Below, in pieces: positions 8,297 through 16,882 of a stretch of 64,000 bases of DNA (positions are counted from its first letter, which is position 1; every line of letters begins with the position of its first letter). Under the pieces are notes generated by a model. That model was not told the DNA's origin. It searched no databases and saw nothing but the letters and a program-made list of their open reading frames with translations. Made by a program: the position numbers and the translations under genes. The DNA is taken from NCBI GenBank assembly GCA_020725465.1, contig DYEY01000026.1, forward strand, positions 1 to 64,000, written 5' to 3'. The DNA comes from Dethiobacter sp. (GTDB lineage: Bacteria > Bacillota > Dethiobacteria > Dethiobacterales > Dethiobacteraceae).

Positions 8297-10303
8297 TCAG
8301 ACGGACGCCGCCAGGTTAAAGGCGTCGTGCATGGCCTCCAGAGCTTTGCGGGGGCGGCAGGCGTCACCCAGCAGGTACAGTCCGGCCATCTTTCCTTCCA
8401 GCTGGCAAAAGAGGGCGTCATCAGCCGCCGACCCTGTTGCCAGCACTACGGTATCAGCGGCGAGGAAGATCTCTTCCCCATCCTTTAGCGCTGTTATACC
8501 CTCAGGCGTTATGGCGGTAACGGTGGTTTTGTCATGGGTGGTCACCCCGGAGCGCCTGAGGTCGGCCAGAAGCGTCCAACGGGTGGAAATACCCACATCC
8601 CGGCCCAGGCCCTGCGCCATTTCCACCAGCGTCACTTCTTTATGTCCCCGGGCCGCCAGCCGGGCCAGGGTTTCCGGCTTTTCCGCCCCGGTTTGCAGCA
8701 AAAAGAAGAGGGAGTCGGCGTCCAGGGCGCCCTGTCTCGCCAGGTAGAGGGCGGTCTCCACGCCCACCGCGCCGCCGCCCACCACTACCACCTTCCGGCC
8801 GGTTACGGCGCGGCCGGCCAGTATGTCCCGGGCCTGTACCACGTTTGCCCCGTCAACGCCGGGCAGATCAGGCTTTACAGCTAAAGAGCCGGTGGCTATG
8901 ATGCAGGCATCAAAATCTGCCGCTAAGATTTCGGCGGCGGTTGCCTCTTTGTTCAGGCAGACCGTAACGCAAAGCCTCTCCGCTTCCCCGGCCAGGTAGG
9001 TGATCAGGTGGCGAAAATCGCCCCGTCCCGGCGGCACCAGGGCCAGGTTAAGCTGGCCGCCAAGCCTGTCGCTCTTTTCCCAAAGCGTTACCCTGTGGCC
9101 GCGCAGGGCAGCCACCCTGGCCGCCTCCAGCCCGGCGGGACCGCCACCCACCACCAGGACTTTTTTGGGGACAGACACAGGGGTAAGGACCGTTTCCTCT
9201 TCCCGCCCCACTTGGGGGTTTACCAGGCAGGTAACCGGTTGCAGGCTGAACACATGGTCCATGCAGCCCTGGTTGCAGCCGATACATTTACGGATTTCAG
9301 CAATCCTGCCCCCTTTGGCCTTGGCGGGCAGCCCGGGGTCGGCAATGAGGGCGCGGGCCATACCGATGAAATCGGCGCTGCCTTCGGCCAGGAGGCGCTC
9401 GGCCAGCAGGGGGTCATTGATGCGGTTACAGGCTATAACGGGAATATTAACTGCCATTTTGATGTTGCGGGCCAGGTAGGAGAAGGCGCCTGGCGGAACC
9501 GACATGGTTGTTTGCGGCACATGGGTTTCGTGCCAGCCGCCGGTAACGTTCAGGCAGTCCGCCCCGGCCGCCTCCAGAGCACGGCAAAAGATAACCGCCT
9601 CGTCGTTGGTATTGCCGCCGGGCATAAAATCGTTGCCGGCCACCCTGACCAGGACAGGAAACCCGGCACCGGCAGCCTCTTTTATTTTTTCTACCACTTC
9701 CAGGCCGAAGCGCATGCGGTTTTCCATAGTACCGCCGTATTCATCGCTGCGCTGGTTGGTAAGGGGGGAGAGAAACTGGCTGATCAGATAGCCGGCGCTG
9801 GCCAGGACTTCCACCGCATCGAACCCGGCTTCTTTGAGGAGCAGGGCGGCCCGCACAAAGGAGGCCTGAATCTCCCTGATTTCTACCACTGTCAGTTCCC
9901 GCGGCGTCTCCCTGGTCAGCCGGGACGGCACCGCGGACGGTGCAACCGCCTGCCTGCCGGTGACAGCTGAGTAAGTGTAACGTCCGGCCTGGTAGAGCTG
10001 GGCCGCTATTTTTACCCCTTCAGCCTTAACAGCCGCCGCCAGCTCCGACAGGCCCGGCAAAAACCGCGGGTGGTCCACCCTGATCATAAGCGGAGCCGGG
10101 CCCAGGTCGTCAACGGCGCAGCCGCCAATGATAATGAGCCCGGGGCCGCCCCGGGCCCTTTCCCGGAAATAATTAATGATCCTGGCGTTAACAGCGCCGT
10201 CCGGGCTGTAGTTTAAGTGCAGGGCGGGCATAACGATCCGGTTTTGGACCGTCATGCCGCCGATCTGACCGGGGGTAAAAAGCACTTTAAACAACGGGCT
10301 CAC
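8297..10303 (-). CDS. OYE-type Fe-S flavoenzyme (2,4-dienoyl-CoA reductase-like)
   Basis: A 668-residue NADH:flavin oxidoreductase of the FadH/BaiCD/trimethylamine dehydrogenase architecture: N-terminal FMN TIM barrel (1-330), a [4Fe-4S] cluster in CIGCNQGCMDHV...C (about 340-360), then an FAD/NAD(P) domain with VVGGGPAGLEAA and VVGGGAVGVETA. Such enzymes reduce enoates, dienoyl-CoA or related activated double bonds. The barrel has AQLYQAGRY and EVLASAGYL where relatives usually show LxHAGR and ExHxAHGYL, so two common active-site histidines are replaced. It lies between an acyl-CoA synthetase and the AOR module; an acyl-CoA or enoate substrate is inferred from context. Confidence 0.9.
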   Translation of the reverse strand: MSPLFKVLFTPGQIGGMTVQNRIVMPALHLNYSPDGAVNARIINYFRERARGGPGLIIIGGCAVDDLGPAPLMIRVDHPRFLPGLSELAAAVKAEGVKIAAQLYQAGRYTYSAVTGRQAVAPSAVPSRLTRETPRELTVVEIREIQASFVRAALLLKEAGFDAVEVLASAGYLISQFLSPLTNQRSDEYGGTMENRMRFGLEVVEKIKEAAGAGFPVLVRVAGNDFMPGGNTNDEAVIFCRALEAAGADCLNVTGGWHETHVPQTTMSVPPGAFSYLARNIKMAVNIPVIACNRINDPLLAERLLAEGSADFIGMARALIADPGLPAKAKGGRIAEIRKCIGCNQGCMDHVFSLQPVTCLVNPQVGREEETVLTPVSVPKKVLVVGGGPAGLEAARVAALRGHRVTLWEKSDRLGGQLNLALVPPGRGDFRHLITYLAGEAERLCVTVCLNKEATAAEILAADFDACIIATGSLAVKPDLPGVDGANVVQARDILAGRAVTGRKVVVVGGGAVGVETALYLARQGALDADSLFFLLQTGAEKPETLARLAARGHKEVTLVEMAQGLGRDVGISTRWTLLADLRRSGVTTHDKTTVTAITPEGITALKDGEEIFLAADTVVLATGSAADDALFCQLEGKMAGLYLLGDACRPRKALEAMHDAFNLAASV

Positions 10304-10311
10304 CCCTTTTT

Positions 10312-12180
10312 TTACCGGTAGTTGATATCGATGAAGTTGCCGCTGCCGGTGTACATGCCGTCAAAGATATCTTTGTATTTTTCAAAAATAAAGCGGCGGC
10401 GCGTCTTTAAGGTGGGGGTCAGCTCCTTCGCTTCCAGGGTAAACTCGTCTTCCTTCAGGTAAACCTTTTTAACCTGTTCGAAGGTGGGGTGCTTGCGCAA
10501 ATCTTTGGCCACCCTTTGCGCGTACAGCTCTTTTACGTCCGGCAGGTCCAGCAGTTCCCGCCTGCTGTTATAGCGCAGGCCCTTCTCCCTGGCAAACGGT
10601 TCCAGCGCCTCATAATTGGGAACCAGCATGGCCACCAGGTAGTTCTTCTTGTCGCCCTGGATCACCGCCTGCTGGATGTAACGGTCGCTGACCAGGAGCC
10701 CTTCCAGCGGTTGCGGCGCCACATTTTTGCCGCCGGAAGTGACGATGATATCCTTTTTGCGGTCTGTGATATACAGGAAGCCGTCCTTATCCAGGTAGCC
10801 AATATCGCCGGTTTTCAGCCATTCGCCGTCAAACAGCTCCGCAGTGGCCTCCGGGTTGTTGAAGTAACCCAAACAGTTTTGCGGGCCTTTGCTCAGGATT
10901 TCGCCGTCCTCGGCGATGCGCACTTCGCCGCCGGGAATGACCTGGCCCACCGAACCGTAGCGGATGTCTTCCAGGGTGTTGAAAGAGATGATGGGAGAGG
11001 TCTCGGTAAGGCCATAGCCCTCCAGCACCCTTACCCCCATGCCGTTGAAGAACTCGGCCAGTTCCCTGCCCAGCGGCGCGCCCCCGGAGATGCAGAATAC
11101 CAGCCGCCCGCCGAAACGGTCCCTGATTTTTTTCAGTACCAGCCTGTCGGCTATCTTGTATTTCAGTTTAAACAGCCCGGCAGGTTTTTTCTTTTCCGCC
11201 AGCAGCCGGGCGTTCTCCCTGCCTACGTTTCTGGCCCAGTAAAATATATTCTTTTTTATTTTACTGCCGGAGTTAACCGTTTCCATAATCCGGTCGTAAA
11301 CCCTTTCGTAAACCCTGGGCACCGAAACCATAAAATGAGGACGCACTTCCAGCAGGTTTTCGGGCAATGTAGACAGATCCTCGGCATAGGCAATGGTGGA
11401 GCCGACACAGAGCGGCATATAGTAACCCGCGGTACGCTCCAGTACGTGGCTGAGCGGAAGGAAAGACAGGCTTACATAATGGTCATAGACCGGTACCCTT
11501 TCCAGGCCTCCCCGCACATTGGAGAGAAAATTGTCGTGGGTAAGCATGACCCCTTTGGGGTTGCCGGTAGTGCCGGAGGTATAAAGGACGGAGGCCAGGT
11601 CGGTCTTTTGCACCTGCCGCCAGCGCTCATCAAACACTCCGGGATTTTTGGCGGCAAAGGCACGGCCCAGGGCCATAACCTCCTGCATTTCCATCACCTG
11701 GCCCGGCAGGCCTGAAAGGCCCGCCAAGGCCTTTTCCCTGCTGCCGTCCGGAATGATGACGGTTTTGAGGCCCGGCATGTTATTCCACACCTCGGCCACC
11801 TCTTTGAGCAGCAGCGGAGAGCCGGCGATAAGTATGGCTGAACCGGAATCGTTGATAATATGAGCGATTTGAGCCGCTTTTACGGTGGGATAAATGGGCA
11901 CGTTCACCGCCGCGGCGTGCAAAATGGCAAGGTCTGATACCGCCCAGTTGGCTTGAGTGGTCATCATTAAAGCCACCCTGTCTTTGGGTTCCACTCCCAG
12001 GGAAACCAGGCCCAGCGAGAGCTCCTGCACCTGTTGCGCCACCTGGTTCCAGCTCCTGGGCTTGTACATGCCTCCCAGCTTTTCCATAAGGAAGACCCGG
12101 TCGCCGTACTTTTTGTATTGGACCTGAAAGACTGAGCAAATTGACTGTGTCATTTCCACCGGCCATTCCCTTTTTGACAT
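10312..12180 (-). CDS. Long-chain acyl-CoA synthetase (AMP-forming)
   Basis: A 622-residue ANL-superfamily ligase (FAA1/COG1022 type) that activates a carboxylic acid to its CoA thioester through an acyl-adenylate. The P-loop is YTSGTTGNPKG, followed by GYGLTETSP and the hinge-region TGDIGYLDKDGFLYITDRKKD. First gene of an operon with the OYE-type flavoenzyme (8 nt downstream), ferredoxin and AOR. The combination suggests that an acid, perhaps the product of AOR, is activated to CoA before or after double-bond reduction. Chain length or aromatic preference cannot be read from the sequence. Promoter candidate at 12250-12278. Confidence 0.93.
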   Translation of the reverse strand: MSKREWPVEMTQSICSVFQVQYKKYGDRVFLMEKLGGMYKPRSWNQVAQQVQELSLGLVSLGVEPKDRVALMMTTQANWAVSDLAILHAAAVNVPIYPTVKAAQIAHIINDSGSAILIAGSPLLLKEVAEVWNNMPGLKTVIIPDGSREKALAGLSGLPGQVMEMQEVMALGRAFAAKNPGVFDERWRQVQKTDLASVLYTSGTTGNPKGVMLTHDNFLSNVRGGLERVPVYDHYVSLSFLPLSHVLERTAGYYMPLCVGSTIAYAEDLSTLPENLLEVRPHFMVSVPRVYERVYDRIMETVNSGSKIKKNIFYWARNVGRENARLLAEKKKPAGLFKLKYKIADRLVLKKIRDRFGGRLVFCISGGAPLGRELAEFFNGMGVRVLEGYGLTETSPIISFNTLEDIRYGSVGQVIPGGEVRIAEDGEILSKGPQNCLGYFNNPEATAELFDGEWLKTGDIGYLDKDGFLYITDRKKDIIVTSGGKNVAPQPLEGLLVSDRYIQQAVIQGDKKNYLVAMLVPNYEALEPFAREKGLRYNSRRELLDLPDVKELYAQRVAKDLRKHPTFEQVKKVYLKEDEFTLEAKELTPTLKTRRRFIFEKYKDIFDGMYTGSGNFIDINYR

Positions 12181-12249
12181 TTTCTCTCCTCCTGTTTAAA
12201 GTTTTGACTTGCAGGGCAACAATCTTCTGAATGTTTCCCCTTAACATAT

Positions 12250-12278
12250 TTATCATAATAAAAAGTTAATAATGTCAA
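12250..12278 (-). promoter_or_regulatory. Probable sigma-A promoter of the acyl-CoA synthetase/AOR operon
   Basis: A perfect TTGACA (12273-12278, minus strand) is followed by AT-rich DNA with TATGAT at 15 nt or TGATAA at 17 nt spacing. It lies about 70 nt upstream of the acyl-CoA synthetase start. No obvious operator dyad is seen between it and the gene. Confidence 0.6.
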
Positions 12279-12327
12279 GTTCGACAATTTTTTATAATCT
12301 CCTCTTGCCAAAATAAAATTTATGGAC

Positions 12328-12361
12328 AAAAAACCCCGGGTATCGGGACGATGTGCCCCGG
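12328..12361 (-). terminator. Probable terminator after the NUDIX gene
   Basis: A 5-bp stem CCGGG/CCCGG with a long loop, followed on the minus strand by GGTTTTTTG. Weak stem, good T-run. Confidence 0.5.
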
Positions 12362-12381
12362 TGCCTGTTACAATAACTGTC

Positions 12382-12879
12382 TTAAAGGCAACCTGCCCGT
12401 TTTAAGTCCTCTATTACCGTCCGGTCGGTGGGAAAAGCAAGTTCAGGCACTTTACCGTAAGGGAAGAAAGCAGCCTCCCACAGGTCGTCTCCGGCCTTCA
12501 ATCTGCCTCCGGTGACACGGCCGAAAAACCAGATCCCCACCGTCTGCCGTTCCCGGTCATGGCAATTGGAATGGACCGCACAGATGCCGGTGATTGCCAC
12601 CTCCAGGCCGGTTTCCTCTTTAAACTCCCTGATCGCGGCCTCCCGTACCTCTTCGTCCCATTCCACATAGCCGCAGGGTATGCACCAGCGGCCGTGGTAG
12701 CTGCCTTTTCTCCTGCCCAGCAATATTTTTTTGTCTGCAATTACCACCACCGCCACCCCCACCGCCGGGTTACGGTAATGGATATAGCCGCAGGCTCCGC
12801 AGGCCGGGCGGGTTTTAACGCCGCTTTCCAGCTTATGGCCACAGCGTGGACAGTAATTAAACTCCAACAGCTTTAACAC
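12382..12879 (-). CDS. NUDIX hydrolase with N-terminal zinc ribbon
   Basis: A 165-residue pyrophosphohydrolase. A short zinc ribbon (CPRCGHKL ... CGACGY) occupies residues 10-37 and the Nudix box GX5EX7REFKEETGL lies around residues 71-93, intact. Zinc-ribbon Nudix proteins of this size (ADP-ribose or NADH pyrophosphatase-like, YjhB-like) clean up nucleotide diphosphate derivatives; the exact substrate is unknown. The start is given as GTG at 12879, whose AGGGAG is only 1 nt away; a TTG at 12867 is better spaced. Monocistronic, divergent from the beta-propeller gene. Confidence 0.88.
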   Translation of the reverse strand: MLKLLEFNYCPRCGHKLESGVKTRPACGACGYIHYRNPAVGVAVVVIADKKILLGRRKGSYHGRWCIPCGYVEWDEEVREAAIREFKEETGLEVAITGICAVHSNCHDRERQTVGIWFFGRVTGGRLKAGDDLWEAAFFPYGKVPELAFPTDRTVIEDLKRAGCL

Positions 12880-13032
12880 ACTCCCTGTGGCTTTTTAAGA
12901 TTTCAATATGCCGGCAGCTGATTCCTTGTTATCAGGGCCAGGATAATTTTTTTCCCCAGCGAATTTTTTGGAAACAAAAAGCGGCCTGCCAACGTCTAAT
13001 GGAGAAAACAATTAAAATGAGGGGTGTCTGCA

Positions 13033-14958
13033 ATGAGGGGCGTTTTGTCGGCCACAGCAATCTGCCTGATGGTGGCAGGGCTATTGGTGTTTTCGCGTAC
13101 AGCCGGTACGCCGGTTTACCGTGCCGATGGCAACCTGCCGGTGGTAGGATCCTACGCCAATCTTAAACTGATTCTGGAGCAATGGCAGGGTTTGGGCATG
13201 TCTGTTTTGGGCCTGGGTACAGGCCGGGCTGTGGCTGAAAAGGCCATGCCGGCGACGGCTGACCGGGCGCTGAAAGCAGCGGACACCGGCTATTCCGCCA
13301 CCAACGTCCAGGTCCAGGGCGTGGATGAAGCGGACGTGGTCAAAACTGACGGCAAATATATTTACCAGGTTAACAACAACCGGGTGGTAATCACCCTGGC
13401 CTATCCCGCCGAAGCGATGCAAGTGGCTGAGATACTCCTCTTTGAGGGGAACTTCAGCCCGCAGGAACTATATGCAGACCACCGGCACCTGGTGGTCATC
13501 GGCCATACTTACAGCGAAATCAGGCCTCTGCCGGAACCGGCCGGCGGCCGTATCAGCATCATGCCGCCTTTTCGGGGCATGGGCCTGGTCAAAGCCCTGG
13601 TGTACGACATCACTGACAAAGACAATATTTTTAAGCTGCGTGAGCTGGAGCTGGAGGGGCACTACATTTCCTCCCGCAAAATCGGCAGTTCCCTGTACAT
13701 GGTTGCCAACAGGTACGTCGACATTTACCACATCATGAACGAGCAAGCCGAAGCCACCGCCCCGGTTTACCGGGATACGGCGGCGGGTGAGGACTATACC
13801 CGGGTACGTTACGATGAAATCCGCTACTTCCCCAACTCCCCCGAGCCCAACTACCTGCTGCAGGCCGGCATCGACCTGGACCGGGGTGCCATGGAGGTAC
13901 AGACCTACCTTGGCGCCGGCAATAACGTCTACGCCTCCCTTGACAGCCTTTACGTAGCGGTAACCCAGTTTGAAGCAGGCAGCAATTTAATCCGGGCCGA
14001 GGAACCGCCGCAGCCTTTTACCGGCATCTACCGGTTTAACCTTGACAGGGGCCGGGTCTCATACGCCGCCCAGGGCCGGGTGCCGGGAGTGATTCTGAAC
14101 CAGTTTTCCATGGATGAGCACCGCGGGTTCTTCCGGATAGCCACCACCAGCGGTGACATGTGGCGCGCTGACCAGTTTACCTCCCGGAACAACGTCTACA
14201 TTCTTGACCGAAACCTGAACCCGGCCGGACAGCTGGAGGGACTGGCGCCGGGAGAGCGGATTTACTCAGCCCGCTTCATGGGCGATCGCGGTTATATGGT
14301 AACCTTCCGCACAGTGGACCCGCTGTTTGTTATCGACCTGAAAGACCCCTACCATCCCCGGGTCCTGGGAGAACTGAAAATTCCCGGCTACAGCGACTAT
14401 CTCCACCCCTACGACGAAAACCACCTGATCGGCTTTGGCAAGGAGGCGGTGGAGGCCAAGGTTAAAAACTGGGACGGCCGGGTACAGGATATGGCTTTTT
14501 ACCTGGGCATGAAGGTTTCTCTCTTCGACGTGACCGACGTGGCCAATCCCGTTGAGCGCTTTAAGGTAAACATCGGTGACCGCGGCACCGAGTCCGAGCT
14601 TCTTTACAACCACAAGGCCCTGCTTTTTGACAGGGGAAAAGGCCTGCTGGCCTTCCCCGTCACTGTAATGGAAGTGCGGGGGCCGCTGTACGACGCCCAG
14701 GGCTTCCCGAACTACGGCGAATTCGCCTTCCAGGGCCTTTACGTTTTTCACCTTAATGCCAGGGACGGCTTCACCCTGCGCGGCCGCATCACACACCTGG
14801 AAGAAGACGGGCCATCCTACCGCTGGCAATCCGGCGACAACCTGATTTTCCGCTCACTCTATATCGGCGATACGCTTTATGCGCTCTCCGGAAGCAGGAT
14901 ATCAGCCCATCGCCTTTCCGACCTTACCATGATAAACACCCTGGAGCTGTTCCGGTAA
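13033..14958 (+). CDS. Secreted or membrane-anchored beta-propeller domain protein
   Basis: A 641-residue protein of the Pfam Beta_propel (C-terminal beta-propeller) family. A hydrophobic segment at about residues 3-20 acts as signal peptide or anchor, so it works outside the membrane. The body has repeated propeller-blade strands with patterns such as VQGVDEADVVKTDG, YVVDI/VYDITD-like blades and FDVTDVANP. Function of the family is unknown; an extracytoplasmic binding or scaffold role is only a guess. ATG at 13033 is preferred to GTG at 13024 because GAGGGG lies 9 nt upstream of it. Monocistronic, with its own terminator. Confidence 0.8.
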   Translation: MRGVLSATAICLMVAGLLVFSRTAGTPVYRADGNLPVVGSYANLKLILEQWQGLGMSVLGLGTGRAVAEKAMPATADRALKAADTGYSATNVQVQGVDEADVVKTDGKYIYQVNNNRVVITLAYPAEAMQVAEILLFEGNFSPQELYADHRHLVVIGHTYSEIRPLPEPAGGRISIMPPFRGMGLVKALVYDITDKDNIFKLRELELEGHYISSRKIGSSLYMVANRYVDIYHIMNEQAEATAPVYRDTAAGEDYTRVRYDEIRYFPNSPEPNYLLQAGIDLDRGAMEVQTYLGAGNNVYASLDSLYVAVTQFEAGSNLIRAEEPPQPFTGIYRFNLDRGRVSYAAQGRVPGVILNQFSMDEHRGFFRIATTSGDMWRADQFTSRNNVYILDRNLNPAGQLEGLAPGERIYSARFMGDRGYMVTFRTVDPLFVIDLKDPYHPRVLGELKIPGYSDYLHPYDENHLIGFGKEAVEAKVKNWDGRVQDMAFYLGMKVSLFDVTDVANPVERFKVNIGDRGTESELLYNHKALLFDRGKGLLAFPVTVMEVRGPLYDAQGFPNYGEFAFQGLYVFHLNARDGFTLRGRITHLEEDGPSYRWQSGDNLIFRSLYIGDTLYALSGSRISAHRLSDLTMINTLELFR

Positions 14959-14996
14959 CGTTTTATATATATACACCGTTTCGCTGATTTTTCCCG

Positions 14997-15020
14997 GCCC
15001 CCTGCGGGGCTTTTATTTTT
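14997..15020 (+). terminator. Terminator after the beta-propeller gene
   Basis: Stem GCCCC/GGGGC around CTGC, then TTTTATTTTT. It overlaps the 3' end of the converging small gene at 15013. Confidence 0.82.
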
Positions 15021-15294
15021 CTGCCGGCACCCACAGGGTTACACCGCCGGCATATTTTCTTGTCACCAGTCCGGCGGCGGCCAACTCACCCAAGGCGCCT
15101 CCCACCACCACCAGGGGGCTCATAAAGGTGCCGCAGGCGCTCAGCTTGTTCTTTTCCAGGTAAATTGCCATAATACGGTCAAATTCCGCCGGGTGCTCGG
15201 CACGCAGCGCCTCAGCCAGGTGGGCAGTGGTCTGGCCGCTGCCGCCGGTCAGCAGTTTAAGCAGCAGTTGGTGCAAACGGGATAGTTCAGTCAT
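15013..15294 (-). CDS. Hypothetical small protein
   Basis: A 93-residue acidic-to-neutral protein that I do not recognise. It has helices in the N-terminal 60 residues (including an Ala/Glu/His-rich stretch) and a Gly/Val-rich C-terminal part that reads like a small winged-helix or beta-hairpin (LVVVGGALGELAAAGLV...YAGGVTLWVP), with no Cys motif. It lies 88 nt downstream of thrC on the same strand, so it may be the tail of that operon. Codon use matches the neighbours, which supports it being real, but no function is proposed. Confidence 0.55.
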   Translation of the reverse strand: MTELSRLHQLLLKLLTGGSGQTTAHLAEALRAEHPAEFDRIMAIYLEKNKLSACGTFMSPLVVVGGALGELAAAGLVTRKYAGGVTLWVPAEK

Positions 15295-15382
15295 GCGGCA
15301 TTACCCTGCCTTCCAAAGGCAGCCGCTCCGGCGCCTACCCCCAGGCGGTGGCGGTCTGCAGCCAGGTGCGGCTTTACTTAAA

Positions 15383-16882
15383 TTAACCGCTGTTCAGGCC
15401 AAGGATTGACCTGAGCACCGCCTCCATGTCCTCTTTGCGGCAGACCGTGCGGTGGCGTACCGGTTTTTGGCCCAGCTCGCGGACCGCCCGGGGCACCCTG
15501 CCACCGGCCAGTACGGCGATTTTTTCCGCCAGGGCCAGGGGGTCCCGGTCATCACCGCCGGCGCCGATGCTGGCCAAAACATCTGCGGGGAATTTATAAG
15601 GGCTGGCGGTGGAAACGATAACCGTTTTGCTGTGGTCACCGGTCTGGCGGCGGTAGTGACGCCAGACCGAGAAAGCGACGGCGGTATGGGGGTCCATAAC
15701 ATAGCGGCCGGACTCAAACACATCTTTTATCGCCAGGGCCGTCTCCGCTTCGGTGGCGAAGCCGCTGCTGAAAGCGTCCAGGCCCTCCCGCAGCGACTCC
15801 GGTACCCGGTAGCGGCCGCTTGCCGACAGGGACCGCATGAGGTTGGCTGTCTGCGCGGCATCGCCGCCACCGGCGTGGTAGAGGAGACGCTCCAGGTTGC
15901 TTGATACCAGGATATCCATGGACGGGGACATGGTGGTGAAAAATTCCCTGTTTTGGTCGTAAATGCCGGTGGCAAAGAAATCAAAGAGCACCTTGTTGGA
16001 GTTGGAGGCGCAGATAAGCTTCCTGACAGGCAATCCCATACAACGGGCATAATAGCCGGCCAGTATATTGCCGAAATTGCCGGTGGGCACGGCAAAATTT
16101 ACTTCTTCGCCCGGCCTGGCCTCTCCTGACGCCAGCAGGCGGCCGTAAGCGTAAAAATAGTAGGTCACCTGGGGTATTAGCCTGCCGATGTTGATGGAGT
16201 TGGCAGAAGAAAACATCTGCCTGCGCGCTGCCATGGCAGCGGCAAGCGCCTTGTCGGCCAACATTTTTTTAACACCGGCCTGGGCATCGTCAAAATTGCC
16301 GACAATGCCGATGACGTGGGTGTTTTCCCCTTCCTGGGTGGTCATCTGCCTTTTCTGAATGGAACTGACACCGTGTTCGGGGAAGTAAACCACTACCCTG
16401 GTGCCGGCCACCCCGGCGAAGCCCTCCAGGGCCGCCTTGCCCGTATCGCCGGAGGTGGCGGTAAGGATCACTATCTCCCTGTCCTCGCCGCATTTTTGGG
16501 CAGCGGTTACCAGCAGGTGAGGCAGTATGGTCAGGGCCATATCCTTAAAAGCCAGGGTGGGGCCGTGAAACAGTTCCAGAAACCAGGCGCCCGACCGGTT
16601 AACCAGCGGGGCCACCTCCGGGTCAGCAAATTTGTCGCCGTAGGCGGCCTGTACCGCCCGCTGCAATTCTTCGTCGCTATAATCGGTTAAAAACAGGCGC
16701 ATGACACGCAGCGCCGTTTGGGCGTATGACATGGCGGGCAGCTCGGTGAGCGCAAAGTCCGCCCGGGGTATCTCCACCGGCACATACAGGCCGCCGTCTC
16801 CGGCCAGGCCGTTTAAAACAGCACGGGCGGAGGTGGCCGGAGTTTCTTCCCCCCTGGTGCTTTTATACAAGAGCTGGTTCAT
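15383..16882 (-). CDS. thrC: Threonine synthase
   Basis: A 499-residue fold-type II PLP enzyme converting O-phosphohomoserine to threonine. It is the longer, E. coli/yeast-type class: N-terminal YKSTRGE, PLP lysine Lys113 in GPTLAFKDMAL, phosphate-binding SGDTGKAA and the SANSINIGRLIPQ motif. It overlaps by 4 nt with the upstream ApgM-like gene (ATGA), which implies coupled translation and a shared pathway. No classic GHMP-type thrB or homoserine dehydrogenase gene is in the window. Confidence 0.96.
   Translation of the reverse strand: MNQLLYKSTRGEETPATSARAVLNGLAGDGGLYVPVEIPRADFALTELPAMSYAQTALRVMRLFLTDYSDEELQRAVQAAYGDKFADPEVAPLVNRSGAWFLELFHGPTLAFKDMALTILPHLLVTAAQKCGEDREIVILTATSGDTGKAALEGFAGVAGTRVVVYFPEHGVSSIQKRQMTTQEGENTHVIGIVGNFDDAQAGVKKMLADKALAAAMAARRQMFSSANSINIGRLIPQVTYYFYAYGRLLASGEARPGEEVNFAVPTGNFGNILAGYYARCMGLPVRKLICASNSNKVLFDFFATGIYDQNREFFTTMSPSMDILVSSNLERLLYHAGGGDAAQTANLMRSLSASGRYRVPESLREGLDAFSSGFATEAETALAIKDVFESGRYVMDPHTAVAFSVWRHYRRQTGDHSKTVIVSTASPYKFPADVLASIGAGGDDRDPLALAEKIAVLAGGRVPRAVRELGQKPVRHRTVCRKEDMEAVLRSILGLNSG

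Noticed and set aside
10489-11715. 408-codon open frame on the plus strand
   Set aside because: Antisense shadow of the acyl-CoA synthetase; no family-like sequence and no start signals. The same applies to 5031-6137, 19654-20778 and 43031-44149.
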